Positions 1 through 8,657 of a stretch of 64,000 nucleotides of DNA are shown piece by piece (position 1 is the stretch's first letter; the number at the start of each line of letters is the position of its first letter). The position numbers were made by a program, and so were the translations under genes. The notes under the pieces are model-generated. The model was not told the DNA's origin. It did no database searches and saw only the letters and a list, made by a program, of their open reading frames with translations. Source of the DNA: Loktanella sp. M215 (lineage in GTDB: Bacteria; Pseudomonadota; Alphaproteobacteria; Rhodobacterales; Rhodobacteraceae); contig NZ_WMEA01000004.1 in the NCBI RefSeq assembly GCF_021735925.1, forward strand, positions 1 to 64,000, written 5' to 3'.

Positions 1-588
1 AAAATCATGATCGGTATTCTGGTCGGGCTGGCACCCTTCGCCATTGCGGCAACATGCCTGAACCGAACGCAGTTTCTTTTTGAGGCATGGGTGTCGTCGT
101 TAATCGGTTACTTCATGTATCCGGTCGCCGCTGCCGGTGTGATGGGGTTCGTCGCAACGGTGGCAGAACGGGCGTTTTTGGCACAAAGCGAAGAAACCTT
201 GATCGGAATTACTGGCGTCGTCGTCATTATTATTGTGGGCATCTACGCTTTGCTGACGATCCCGCAGGTCGCCTCGAACATCACCGGACAACTGAACCTC
301 GGCGGCATCGCCCCGCAGGCATTGAGCATCGTCAGCCGTCCGGGAATCGCTGCCGGTGGGTTTATCAAGCGGTCGGGTGCGCAGGTTCTAAGCGGTGCCA
401 CCACTGGCGGCGAAACTGCCCAGCGTGCCGCCCAGACCCGCCGCTTCGGATCGGCCATGGACATGAAGCTGGCGAACGTCGGCGCGAAACTTTCAGAGAA
501 CGCGGCTGGGCGTTTCGTCCAGCGACGGCGCGACGTGCAATTTGCCCGCGCGTCCAACGAACGCCTCCGGGCCAAAGCCAAAACTTAA
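1..588 (+). CDS. virB6: VirB6-like T4SS inner-membrane protein, 3' part
   Basis: C-terminal part of a polytopic inner-membrane protein of the type IV secretion channel. The reading frame is open to the window edge, so the start lies upstream. Hydrophobic segments near the visible start (MIGILVGLAPFAIAA), in the middle (YFMYPVAAAGVMGF) and further on (ITGVVVIIIVGIYALL) are followed by a soluble Ala/Gly/Arg-rich tail. The VirB6 call rests on this topology and on position 33 bp before virB8. No virB7-sized lipoprotein gene lies between them. Family identity is inferred from context more than from a motif. Confidence 0.75.
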   Translation, partial: KIMIGILVGLAPFAIAATCLNRTQFLFEAWVSSLIGYFMYPVAAAGVMGFVATVAERAFLAQSEETLIGITGVVVIIIVGIYALLTIPQVASNITGQLNLGGIAPQALSIVSRPGIAAGGFIKRSGAQVLSGATTGGETAQRAAQTRRFGSAMDMKLANVGAKLSENAAGRFVQRRRDVQFARASNERLRAKAKT

Positions 589-621
589 CCGCAAACGCGA
601 CCTCATAGATTGGAGAACGGC

Positions 622-1377
622 ATGACCTCGCTCACTGCTGAACAGAGAAAGATTCTCAAAAGCCCACTTTCAAAGGTCGAACCGCATGACCGCGCCGACG
701 TGGAAAAAGCGGTCGCTGCGGCCAGTGAAGCGGGCGGTTCCTACTTCATCGCTGAAACGATCCTTGGGATGCGCCAGCGGGAAAAGCGGGCATGGGCCGT
801 GGCCGTCGTCGGGATGGTTCTGGGGCTCGCCGGGGTCGGCATGGGGGCCTACGGGCTGGCTCATAACGAGACCCAAGCCTACCTCGCAATCGTGGACAAG
901 GACACGGGCGTGGTGGAGCGCGGTGTCAGCGTTGACCGCGCCAGCGTGGACCAGCAACAGGCGGTCGTGGAAAGCCTGATCTACGCCTACGTCATGGACC
1001 GCGAAACCTACGATGCGGACGACAACGAATATCGCATCCTGTCCGTGTTCAAGCGGTCTGCGATCCCGGTTCGCCAGTCCCTCGAACGGTTCTGGACGCC
1101 GGGCAATGCCAACTATCCGCCCGAAAGCTACGGCGTGGACGGCACCGTCGATGTGTCGATCAACAACGTCCTGATGATCGACAACGACACGGCACAGGTC
1201 CGGTTCACCAAGACGCTGCGGCGTCCCAACGCCCCCGTCCAGCGCGGCGATTTCGTCGCCACCGTCACCACCAACTTCAATCCCAGCACGGTCGATAACA
1301 ACCTGCTCCTTTGGCAGAACCCGTTCGGGTTTCAGGTCACTGGCTACCGTGTCGCATCGGAAGGAACGCGCGAATGA
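622..1377 (+). CDS. virB8: VirB8-like T4SS assembly factor
   Basis: Bitopic inner-membrane protein that nucleates the T4SS core. A cytoplasmic N-terminus is followed by one transmembrane helix (AWAVAVVGMVLGLAGVGMGAYG) and a periplasmic NTF2-like domain containing the family-typical sequence DRETYDADDNEYRILSVF. ATG at 622 is chosen over an in-frame TTG at 610 because GGAG at 612-615 is correctly spaced for 622. The stop overlaps the virB9 start as ATGA, indicating translational coupling. It sits in canonical virB6-8-9-10-11 order. Confidence 0.9.
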   Translation: MTSLTAEQRKILKSPLSKVEPHDRADVEKAVAAASEAGGSYFIAETILGMRQREKRAWAVAVVGMVLGLAGVGMGAYGLAHNETQAYLAIVDKDTGVVERGVSVDRASVDQQQAVVESLIYAYVMDRETYDADDNEYRILSVFKRSAIPVRQSLERFWTPGNANYPPESYGVDGTVDVSINNVLMIDNDTAQVRFTKTLRRPNAPVQRGDFVATVTTNFNPSTVDNNLLLWQNPFGFQVTGYRVASEGTRE

Positions 1378-2075
1378 ACAAGCTGCTGTGCGCCGCCTTG
1401 TTGGCGGCACTTGCCACCCCTGCCCTCGCGGAGACAACGCCGCGGTCCATGCGCGTCGATGCGCGGAGTGCTGTCGCGATCTATCAGGAAGGTCAGGTTT
1501 ACAAGATCAACACTCAACTGCGCCGGGTCACGCTGATCACGCTGGCCCAAGGCGAACGCTTTGTGGATTTCAAAGCCGGTGACACGGAAAGTTTTCAGTT
1601 TGCCGACACGGGCGGCGGCAACGCCATTCTGGTCAAGCCGGTGATCGCGGGGGCCGTGACCAATGGCGTGATCGTCACGAACCAACGGTTCTATCTGGTC
1701 GAACTGCACGAAAGCGCCACGGCGCGTCCGCACTATTCGGTTAGCTTTCAATCGCCTGCCGGAAGCACGGCGGCGGCGGCGCAATCCTCGGTCCCTGCGG
1801 GGAAACCGCAAACCTATGTGATTTCCGCCGCCACGAAGGACGCCCAGATTCAGCCGGTAAATGTCTATGACGACGGCAGGCGCACGTTCTTCACCTTCAG
1901 CCCCGACGCGCCGATCCCCAGCATCTACCGGGCCGACGCTCAAGGCCGGGAATACATCGTCAACGGGCGCACGGATGGCACGCGCGTGACGGTCGGATCG
2001 CGGTCTGACCGCTGGGTCATTCGCTACGGCGACGCATATATCTGCATCCAGAGTGGGAACGTGACCAATGGCTGA
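1374..2075 (+). CDS. virB9: VirB9-like T4SS outer-membrane-complex protein
   Basis: Periplasmic/outer-membrane component that pairs with VirB7 and VirB10. It starts with a Sec signal peptide (MNKLLCAALLAALATPALA). The C-terminal half carries typical VirB9 features: VNVYDDGRRTFFTFSPDAP, followed by the end region with RYGDAYICIQSG. The ATG at 1374 overlaps the virB8 stop (ATGA). Its own TGA lies inside the virB10 start region, an 8-base overlap. About 233 residues is a normal to slightly short length for the family. Confidence 0.92.
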   Translation: MNKLLCAALLAALATPALAETTPRSMRVDARSAVAIYQEGQVYKINTQLRRVTLITLAQGERFVDFKAGDTESFQFADTGGGNAILVKPVIAGAVTNGVIVTNQRFYLVELHESATARPHYSVSFQSPAGSTAAAAQSSVPAGKPQTYVISAATKDAQIQPVNVYDDGRRTFFTFSPDAPIPSIYRADAQGREYIVNGRTDGTRVTVGSRSDRWVIRYGDAYICIQSGNVTNG

Positions 2076-3378
2076 TGCAGTGGCAAACCGCGCTGCCCGC
2101 TTGAAGGGTGGCAAGAAAAAGTCGAACGTCCCTGCCCTGCTCGGCATTACATTGGTCGTCGGTCTTGGAGCTGGCGGGGCCGGGGTAGCCCATCTGATGG
2201 GACGGGATGGATCGGTGACGATCCAGCAACGCGACACGTCGGATGCGTCCGAGTTTCCGCGCAATTCTTCTGACGGCATGACCTCTGTCATCACGCCAGA
2301 GCCCGCCTTTCCAGTGACAGAGGCCGGCCCCTCTGAAGCGGAAATTGCGCTGCAAAAACGTCTGGACGAAGTGAACCGCCTGCTGGATGCAGCCCGCAAT
2401 GAGGCACCCGCCGCCCCGGTCATCGATACGGCACAGCTTGACGCGCTACGGACACAACTTGACGGGCTGGCGGTTGATATGGCGGCACGGTCGGCGGAAG
2501 TGCAGGACCTGACCATTGCGCGTGACCAGCTCACCCGTGACCTTCAGCGCACCCAAGCGGAAAATTCCAGTCTGCTGCTGCAACTCAATCAGGCCAGTGA
2601 CGACTCACTGGCCGAACAGATGATGGCGGAGGAAAGGCTGGCGCGGCAACAGGAACTCGAACGGCGGCGGGCGGAAGCGGAATCCATTCGGCAAGCCCAG
2701 ATCAACAGTCCCATCGACGGCATGTCAGGCGGCGGGACGGAAAGCGAAGGCCGCGACTATACCGGCGATGAGGCGTTCATCCGTGCCGGGTCCGACAAGA
2801 TCGCGCCAACGCAATCGCGGGTCATCGGTGCGCCGTCCAATACCGTCATGCAAGGCACGGTGATCGAGGCCACGCTGACGACCGGCATCAACTCGCAACT
2901 GTCTGGCACGATCACGAGCACGGTCTCCTACGACATTTGGTCATTCGACATGAGTCGGGTCCTGATCCCGCGCGGGTCCCAGATGTTCGGGCGCTACTCG
3001 AACGAGGTGGCCGTTGGTCAAAAGAGGGTGCTGGTCGCATGGGACCGGGTTGTCACGCCGAACGGTCAAGTGGTCGACCTTGAAGCCTACGGGTCGGATC
3101 GGCTGGGACGGTCTGGTCTGACGGGCAAGGTCAACAGTCGGTTCCTGCAACGGTTCGGGTCTGCGGCGCTGATTTCGGTATTCAGCGCGGCTCCGGCTGC
3201 TGCTGCGGCAAGCGTTCAGAACGATGAAAGCGCGATACTGGCAGAGGCCGTCAGCACGGACGCCAGCGACAACGCCAGTGCGGTGATCGAAGAATACCTG
3301 TCACTGGCGCCGATCATCACGGTCGAGCATGGCTCGGTGATTATGGTCATGGTCACGAACGACATGGAGTTGTTCTAG
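2068..3378 (+). CDS. virB10: VirB10-like T4SS energy-transducing scaffold
   Basis: Protein that spans inner and outer membranes and gates the secretion channel. A short cytoplasmic N-terminus is followed by a transmembrane helix (LLGITLVVGLGAGGAGVAHL), a long coiled-coil and Glu/Ala-rich periplasmic stretch (about residues 80-220), and the C-terminal TrbI/VirB10 domain. That domain is seen as VMQGTVIEATLTTGINSQLSG, IWSFDMSRVLIPRGSQMFGRY and QKRVLVAWDRVVTPNGQ. It overlaps virB9 upstream and virB11 by one base downstream. Confidence 0.94.
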   Translation: MADAVANRAARLKGGKKKSNVPALLGITLVVGLGAGGAGVAHLMGRDGSVTIQQRDTSDASEFPRNSSDGMTSVITPEPAFPVTEAGPSEAEIALQKRLDEVNRLLDAARNEAPAAPVIDTAQLDALRTQLDGLAVDMAARSAEVQDLTIARDQLTRDLQRTQAENSSLLLQLNQASDDSLAEQMMAEERLARQQELERRRAEAESIRQAQINSPIDGMSGGGTESEGRDYTGDEAFIRAGSDKIAPTQSRVIGAPSNTVMQGTVIEATLTTGINSQLSGTITSTVSYDIWSFDMSRVLIPRGSQMFGRYSNEVAVGQKRVLVAWDRVVTPNGQVVDLEAYGSDRLGRSGLTGKVNSRFLQRFGSAALISVFSAAPAAAAASVQNDESAILAEAVSTDASDNASAVIEEYLSLAPIITVEHGSVIMVMVTNDMELF

Positions 3379-4364
3379 TGTCCTCTTACCTCGCGGAATA
3401 TCTCAAGCCGTTCGATCCTCTCTTTCAGGACCCTACGGTGATTGAAGTCGTCATAAATGGTGATGGTCAGTGCTACGTCGAACGACAGGGCTTGGCCCAG
3501 ATGGTGCGGGCCTCTGAACACGACATTACGCCGCAAGCGGCCAAGGACATTGCACAGCAAAGCGCGAATGCAAGCGCTGTGGCGCTGACGGAAAAAGCGC
3601 CATTGCTGTCCACGTCGGTTGAACACGCGGGGATGATGCTGCGCGTCCAGGCGGTAATCCCGCCCGCGTCAGCCAGCGGCACGGTGTTGTCGTTTCGGAT
3701 ATTCAGACCGGGCCATACCGGCGAGCCGCGCACCTTTTCCTTTCTCCGAGATGATGTGACGGCTTCTCAAGATGAAGAGCGGATAGAAAAGCTGCGCCAC
3801 ATTGAGGTTATCGCCCGGGCGGGAAGCGTCGATGATTTTTTGAAGGAAGTGCTGCGGCTGGAACTGAACATCGTGATCGCGGGCGGCACGTCCACCGGGA
3901 AAACGGAATTGGGGCGGCGTATGCTCTACCTGATCTCTGACTACGAACGGGTAGTGACGATCGAGGATTCCTCCGAACTGCGCCCGCGCCAGCCCAACGT
4001 GGTCAGCCTGATTGCAGACAGATCCCCGGCCAGCCCGCGCACAGCGGAAAAACTGCTGCAAGCGACTCTGCGCCTGCGTCCTGACCGGATCATCGTGGGC
4101 GAGCTGCGCGGGTCAGAGGCCGCGACGTTTCTGGAAGCGATCAACACGGGCCACGGCGGATCATTCACCACCCTGCACGCCCAGACCGCCCGCAAGGCAA
4201 TGGATCGGTTGGCGCTGATGGTGATGGGGACAGGAACGCAACTGCAATATGCGGAAGTCATGCGGTATCTTCGGTCCACAATCGACCTGGTGATTCAGGC
4301 CGGTCGGGTGGGGAATGAGAGGGGCATTGTAGAAATCTACGTGCCGCCGCTTGATGTTTTGTAG
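3378..4364 (+). CDS. virB11: VirB11-like T4SS hexameric ATPase
   Basis: Traffic ATPase that powers pilus assembly and DNA transfer at the cytoplasmic face. Walker A is GGTSTGKT (about residues 169-176), the Asp box lies near TIEDSSELRP (194-203), Walker B is RIIVGELRG (about 237-245), and the His box is GHGGSFTTLHA (259-269). Translation appears to start at GTG 3378, whose first base is the last base of the virB10 TAG. It is the last gene of the virB operon here. The virD4 and relaxase genes usually found close by are about 18 kb away behind inserted cargo. Confidence 0.95.
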   Translation: MSSYLAEYLKPFDPLFQDPTVIEVVINGDGQCYVERQGLAQMVRASEHDITPQAAKDIAQQSANASAVALTEKAPLLSTSVEHAGMMLRVQAVIPPASASGTVLSFRIFRPGHTGEPRTFSFLRDDVTASQDEERIEKLRHIEVIARAGSVDDFLKEVLRLELNIVIAGGTSTGKTELGRRMLYLISDYERVVTIEDSSELRPRQPNVVSLIADRSPASPRTAEKLLQATLRLRPDRIIVGELRGSEAATFLEAINTGHGGSFTTLHAQTARKAMDRLALMVMGTGTQLQYAEVMRYLRSTIDLVIQAGRVGNERGIVEIYVPPLDVL

Positions 4365-4679
4365 CTGTCAAACGTAGTGAATCGCTGTCTCAGAGGGTCG
4401 GATCTTCGGTGTCCAATCGGCTCGGACTGTCAGGCTACCCTGACCCAAGCACCAAGCGCGTCTGACCGAAACCGGAACTTCGCCGCGGGGCGAACGTAGG
4501 TCTGCTGTGCGGACATCGTATGCTTTCGCTGCAAGCGCGAAAAACAGGACACGAGCAGATTGGCATCAACAGAATGGGCGGGGAGCGGACGTTCGCCGCG
4601 CATGGCTGCAAAGTTTGTTGAGCGGACGTTGCGGACGGTCAGGTATGCCGTCATCCTCCGCCTACAGTGACACGAAGGG
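4365..4679. other. No gene recognised between virB11 and IS66 remnant
   Basis: Short open frames here show no recognisable motif or good ribosome-binding site. This is the left junction between the conjugation backbone and the inserted cargo. The outer end of the IS66 remnant is not preserved in it. Confidence 0.5.
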
Positions 4680-4825
4680 ACGCCAGTGTCTGAGCACAAT
4701 CCCGTCGCGAAGGCGATCAGCTACATGTTCAAGAAGGACCGGTGGGATGCCTTCACGATGTTCCTTAAGGATGGGCGCATCTGCGTGACAAACAACGCGG
4801 CTGAGCGCGCACTGCGCGGTATCGC
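4680..4825 (+). pseudogene. IS66 transposase (TnpC) fragment, left of insertion
   Basis: Encodes SEHNPVAKAISYMFKKDRWD, then TNNAAERALRGIA, a stretch of the C-terminal half of IS66-family TnpC. It closely matches the copy at 17357-19005 (SKHNPVAKAINYM... TNNAAERALRGIA). The 5' part of the gene is missing. The right side stops at the GC dinucleotide 4824-4825, where a serine-recombinase element interrupts it. The continuation (LGRKSWLFAGSERGG) resumes at 7410. Confidence 0.85.
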
Positions 4826-4853
4826 GAAGTGTGTTTCATTATGCACTCCTTCT

Positions 4854-6926
4854 TCAAGTGACTGTAAACATTGGAAGTGTGTCGGCATCAGTGATGCGAC
4901 ACGGGCGTCCTTTTCGGGCTAAGGCAGTTTTGACTGCCTCCAACGCCAGGTCTTCGGCACGGATTTGATAAGGCGCACCGGATACAACCTGCACAGCCGG
5001 AAGGATGCCGGTTTTGATAAGGCGCCGTATCAGGTGGTTTGTAACGCCTGATGCCTTTGCTGCTTCAGTCATGGTGAGCCATTCGCCATCTTTTTCAGCG
5101 GATCGGTAGGCGGGGATCCCGCGAACGCGCCGAACGGATGCCACGCGGTGTGCTGTCCAGGTCTTGCCTTGCCCGGTGGGCAAACCCATCCGATTGAGCG
5201 ACGCGGCGATATGCTCGTCAGACCAACGCCCAGCCATGCTGCGCATTACAGCCAACGCATCGTCAGCTGTCGCACAACCATGCTCCCCGGTCTGGGGTTT
5301 ACGAACGCGCAATTCCGAGTGCTGGCCGCCTCGCCAGTGGATCGTAAGAACGACGTCACGCACTGCATCGTCGACATCGACGATGATGTCGGCAATCAAA
5401 GTGCGCAGCAGTTGCTGACGCGCTCGCATCGTCACATCGGGACTGTGCCAGGCTGCCGACAGGTTCTCGGCCATGTTGGCAAATGCGGATGGATCGACTT
5501 CGAGGGTCGATGCGCTGTCAGTCGGCTGTCGTGCTTCGAGATCTTGCACACGGCGCAACGCGATTTCCCAGTTCTTCTCCAACTGGGCGGCGATGAGACG
5601 GTTGTCGGGATCGCATGCTGCATAGCGACGCTCAGCCAGGCCGGCCTCGTAACGGGCCTGCTGAAGTTCCAGATCGAGGATCTGGCGTTGATCATCCTGT
5701 CGTTTCCGATACATCCGCTCCGCCTCGAACGCGGCCTCGATCGCCAAAGGTTCTACCGCGCGCAACAGTTCACGCGCAACAGCCACGTCCACGCGGGGGC
5801 CCCCGAAGGTCATACACCGGGGTAGGCCCATCATAAGATTGGGCTTGTCGCAGCGATAGACAGGGCGGCTTTGCGGGTTCCCGGTATAAGCAACCGAGAG
5901 CCGCCGTCCGCAACGGGCGCATGTCATCATGCCCGAGAGCAGCGCCCGACCTCCTCGGCCCGATTTCACGCCGCCGGCGCGACCATAGTTGTTCAGCGCC
6001 AACTGCTTTTGGTTTCGTTCATATTCGCCCCAGCTGATGTAACCTTCGTGATGATCCTTGATAAACACGTCCCAGGTTCCAGCCGGCTTGATATGGCCAT
6101 AACTCCGCCGGGCACGCCCATCGACAATGGACGTTCGCTTCTCGCTTTTGCCATAGACATAAACGCCCGCGTAGAACGGGTTTTTGAGCACAGAGATCAC
6201 GTTGCGATATCGGATCGGCAGCCATTTGAAGCTGGTCATGCGCCCCTCGTCTGAGGGCCGCGGGAAGTGGATTTGATCAGCCGTCATCGACAACAAAACC
6301 TGGCGCGCGCTGCCGAGATCACTGAAGCGGGTAAAGATGAGCCTGATTACCTCCTGCAAACGCAGATCAGGATCGAGCCCCAGACCCGCTTCACGGTGCC
6401 AGATGTAACCGAACGGGACTGACAAGCGCAGCTCACCCCGACGCGCTTTTGCCTTGGCGGCATCAATCATTCGCGTCCTGAGCACGCCAAGCTCAAACTC
6501 GCTGATGCTGCCTTTCATGCCCAGGAGCAGGCGGTCATTCGGCTGGCAGGGATTGTAGATGCCATCATGGTCGATGACACGGGCTTCAACGAGCCCACAT
6601 AGTTCCAGAAGATGGTGCCAGTCCCGACCATTTCGCGCAAGCCGCGACGCATCTTGGCATAGAACAGCGCCAACCTTGCCTGCACATAACCACGCGACCA
6701 GACGATCGAAGCCGGGGCGCGCCACAGTTCCGCTCGCGGATCGCCCAAGATCGTCGTCTATAACCTCGACGTCGATAAAACCGTGCTCTCGCGCAATGTC
6801 GACGAGGTCATATTGCCGCCGCTGGCTTTCCAGATTGGTCATGACCTGAGACTGTGTCGATTGGCGCACATAGACGACTGCCTTGCGCTTCAGAAGTTGC
6901 GCGGGGATCAGATCAACGCTGGTCAT
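4854..6926 (-). CDS. Large serine recombinase with C-terminal HTH
   Basis: Site-specific recombinase of about 690 residues that presumably moves the surrounding element. The resolvase domain is at the N-terminus with the nucleophile Ser in YVRQSTQSQ (about residue 23) and the motifs QDASRLARNGRDW and GSISEFELGVLRTRM. The recombinase domain follows, then a zinc-ribbon (MMTCARCGRRLS... YRCDKPN...) and a coiled coil. A C-terminal excisionase-like HTH (LTMTEAAKASGVTNHLIRRL) is unusual for the family. ATG 6926 is preferred over TTG 6932 because GGAGG precedes it. Its start overlaps the small upstream gene. Confidence 0.93.
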   Translation of the reverse strand: MTSVDLIPAQLLKRKAVVYVRQSTQSQVMTNLESQRRQYDLVDIAREHGFIDVEVIDDDLGRSASGTVARPGFDRLVAWLCAGKVGAVLCQDASRLARNGRDWHHLLELCGLVEARVIDHDGIYNPCQPNDRLLLGMKGSISEFELGVLRTRMIDAAKAKARRGELRLSVPFGYIWHREAGLGLDPDLRLQEVIRLIFTRFSDLGSARQVLLSMTADQIHFPRPSDEGRMTSFKWLPIRYRNVISVLKNPFYAGVYVYGKSEKRTSIVDGRARRSYGHIKPAGTWDVFIKDHHEGYISWGEYERNQKQLALNNYGRAGGVKSGRGGRALLSGMMTCARCGRRLSVAYTGNPQSRPVYRCDKPNLMMGLPRCMTFGGPRVDVAVARELLRAVEPLAIEAAFEAERMYRKRQDDQRQILDLELQQARYEAGLAERRYAACDPDNRLIAAQLEKNWEIALRRVQDLEARQPTDSASTLEVDPSAFANMAENLSAAWHSPDVTMRARQQLLRTLIADIIVDVDDAVRDVVLTIHWRGGQHSELRVRKPQTGEHGCATADDALAVMRSMAGRWSDEHIAASLNRMGLPTGQGKTWTAHRVASVRRVRGIPAYRSAEKDGEWLTMTEAAKASGVTNHLIRRLIKTGILPAVQVVSGAPYQIRAEDLALEAVKTALARKGRPCRITDADTLPMFTVT

Positions 6927-7092
6927 CTTCAAGCTCCTCCACGATGAGGCCTGCGGCCTGCATCAGAATCTGGGCAAGTATGGCTATGCACTCTGCCCTC
7001 TCCACGTCGTCCATCCCGTCCACATTGCTGGGTTCGAACATCAGGCTCATCTGCCTGCCCGAAGTCGGCAATGACGCTTTGTGCTGTTTCAT
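6913..7092 (-). CDS. Small conserved-looking acidic protein of the recombinase element
   Basis: 59-residue frame starting MKQHKASLPTSGRQM, containing DDVERAECIAILAQILMQAA and ending EELEDDQR. ATG 7092 is preceded by GGGAGAA at a good distance. The stop lies 14 bases inside the recombinase gene, so the two are translationally coupled. The helical R..AIL.QILMQAAG pattern resembles, from memory, small proteins seen between DUF5372 and recombinase genes in related elements. Function is unknown. A role as recombination directionality or regulatory factor is only a guess. Confidence 0.6.
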   Translation of the reverse strand: MKQHKASLPTSGRQMSLMFEPSNVDGMDDVERAECIAILAQILMQAAGLIVEELEDDQR

Positions 7093-7411
7093 TAGGTTTC
7101 TCCCTTACGACTCCGCCTTCGCGCAGGGATTTTGTGGGAGCAGTAGCCCTCATGACCAGACTTTTGAGCTCCAACAGCGCCGCGAGATCAACTTGGGGCT
7201 GGCCAGTGTTCATGTCGGCGCAAACGAGGGGATCCACCATCCAGCCAGGTAGCGAGATGACAACCCCAGATGGGCCTTCGACCTTAAGAAACTGGCCAAT
7301 CGAGCGCTGTTCCACCCGCCGGATACAGACCTTCAGGCCGAAATAGGGATGCCACCGATAATGGACTTCTCGCTCTTCGCCGACATGGGCAGAATGAACG
7401 GGCAATGGCAT
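6929..7411 (-). CDS. DUF5372-like protein of the recombinase element
   Basis: First gene of the element. The N-terminal ~95 residues (HYRWHPYFGLKVCIRRVEQR, SLPGWMVDPLVCADM, VDLAALLELKSLV) match what I recall of the DUF5372 family, which accompanies this recombinase type. The last ~45 residues are Arg/Gly-rich and overlap the small gene in another frame, so the native C-terminus may be shorter or frameshifted. The ATG straddles the insertion point: its A and T come from the target gene, so an excised circle would read TCG there and need the TTG two codons later. Function unknown. Confidence 0.65.
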   Translation of the reverse strand: MPLPVHSAHVGEEREVHYRWHPYFGLKVCIRRVEQRSIGQFLKVEGPSGVVISLPGWMVDPLVCADMNTGQPQVDLAALLELKSLVMRATAPTKSLREGGVVREKPNETAQSVIADFGQADEPDVRTQQCGRDGRRGEGRVHSHTCPDSDAGRRPHRGGA

Positions 7412-7626
7412 TGGGACGGAAATCCTGGCTCTTCGCCGGCTCCGAGCGTGGAGGCGACCGTGCCGCCTTCATGTATTCCCTGATCGTCACCGCCAAGATG
7501 AACGGCATCGGCCCGCAGGCCTGGCTCGCCGAGGTCCTTGCAAAGCTCCTCAATACAACGGCTTCACGCGTGCAGGAATTTCTGCCGTGGAACTGGCAGT
7601 CATCGGGGCGCCAACTCGCTGCATGA
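7408..7626 (+). pseudogene. IS66 transposase (TnpC) fragment, right of insertion
   Basis: Continues the interrupted TnpC frame with LGRKSWLFAGSERGGDRAAF and IVTAKMNGIGPQAWLAEVL to its natural stop. Joined to 4680-4825 across one GC it restores the C-terminal part of an IS66 transposase. Upstream tnpA, tnpB and most of tnpC are lost, so this remnant cannot move by itself. Confidence 0.85.
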
Positions 7627-7627
7627 C

Positions 7628-7650
7628 CGCGGCCTACGCCGTATGTTTAC
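7628..7650 (+). repeat. IS66-type terminal inverted repeat, outer end at 7650
   Basis: The stretch ending in GTATGTTTAC closely resembles the right end of the complete IS66 copy (ending GAATGTTTAC at 19873). It therefore marks the outer boundary of the IS66 remnant, 36 bp before the AraC gene. The other end of this copy is not present. Confidence 0.6.
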
Positions 7651-7686
7651 GATTGACCCATTTGCGAAGAGTGATAACAATATCAA

Positions 7687-8541
7687 ATGTCTTCTGCGCT
7701 CAGGATCGCCATCGGGAAGTTCGGAAGGGTCGCTCTGCTGGACATGGACCGGCCCCTTGTCAAGCATGCCCATGCGCAATGCCACGTGTTGCTGAAGGTC
7801 GAGGGCGTCGATACGGAGTTCGATGTGGGCGGGCGGCGCGTGGCGCTGACCAATGAAAGCGCTGTGCTCATTAACGCCTGGGAACACCACAGCTACGTGC
7901 ACCGCGCGGGCCAACCGCCGACGATCATCCTAGCGCTTTACATCGAACCAAAGTGGTTGAGCGCCTTTCGCGGCAATTGGCAGGCGAGCGCCGAACCTGG
8001 GTTTTTCCCGCATCCGGGCGGTGCGATTACCCCACAGATTCGCCGCCAGGTCTGCGAGACCGCTGAGGCGATGGTGCAGGACCCGGGCGATGCCGCCACA
8101 CATGAGCGGTTGATCGGTGGATTGATGGTCTCGATCATCGAACGTTTGGCGCTATGGCGAGAGGTGCGGCCGTCGTTGCGGGAACGGGCTATGGCGATGA
8201 GCGCGCCCGACCGCCGGATTGCGCAGGCCCTCGCCCTGATGCGCGCGGAGACAGCCCGCATTCCCTCGATGGAATGGCTGGCGCGCGAAAGCGGCTTGTC
8301 TCGCTCACATTTCTTTCGGCTGTTCGAGACAGAAACTGGCATTTCTCCGCGTGTCTATTTGAACACCCAGCGGGTCGAGCGCGCGGTGCAGGCGGTCGCG
8401 AATGACACGCGCAGCTTCACCGACATCTCGGACGACCTTGGATTCTCGGTGCCAGCGCATTTTTCGCGCTTCTTCCACGACCATGCGGGTTCGTCGCCAA
8501 GCGTCTTTCGGCAGGTGTCAGCGCTGCGCGACAAAGGCTGA
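7687..8541 (+). CDS. AraC-family transcriptional regulator
   Basis: About 284 residues. The N-terminal cupin-like sensor part contains HAHAQCHVLLKVEG and WEHHSYVHRAG. The C-terminal double HTH is SMEWLARESGLSRSHFFRLF and FTDISDDLGFSVPAHFSRFF, with the typical end GSSPSVFRQ. It lies 116 bp upstream of, and codirectional with, the hmf-like operon, so it is the likely activator responding to the substrate or its CoA ester (inference). It starts just outside the IS66 terminal repeat. Confidence 0.88.
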   Translation: MSSALRIAIGKFGRVALLDMDRPLVKHAHAQCHVLLKVEGVDTEFDVGGRRVALTNESAVLINAWEHHSYVHRAGQPPTIILALYIEPKWLSAFRGNWQASAEPGFFPHPGGAITPQIRRQVCETAEAMVQDPGDAATHERLIGGLMVSIIERLALWREVRPSLRERAMAMSAPDRRIAQALALMRAETARIPSMEWLARESGLSRSHFFRLFETETGISPRVYLNTQRVERAVQAVANDTRSFTDISDDLGFSVPAHFSRFFHDHAGSSPSVFRQVSALRDKG

Positions 8542-8657
8542 CCCCGACTTTTTGAGACTCCTGGGTAAGGTCCGAGACCTGGCGGGATCGCCGGGCCTAC
8601 GGACGCACGCCTAACGTCACTTCCCAGGGGCTTGCCCATGACAAGCCGGGAGGAGAC

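Larger units (their letters stand above)
4826..7409 (-). mobile_element. Three-gene large serine recombinase element inserted in IS66 tnpC
   Basis: About 2.6 kb element carrying a DUF5372-like gene, a small 59-aa gene and a large serine recombinase, all on the minus strand. Its ends are defined by comparison with the uninterrupted homologous site in the second IS66 copy (reverse complement of about 17575-17600). The empty site reads GGTATC-GC-ATTGGG, the left junction reads GGTATC-GC-GAAG, and the right junction reads CAATG-GC-ATTGGG. A shared GC dinucleotide without a longer duplication is what a large serine integrase crossover leaves. Confidence 0.85.

Noticed and set aside
4430..4699. 89-codon minus-strand frame between virB11 and the IS66 remnant
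   Set aside because: It runs antisense into the IS66 fragment, has no recognisable domain, and reads like non-coding intergenic sequence.
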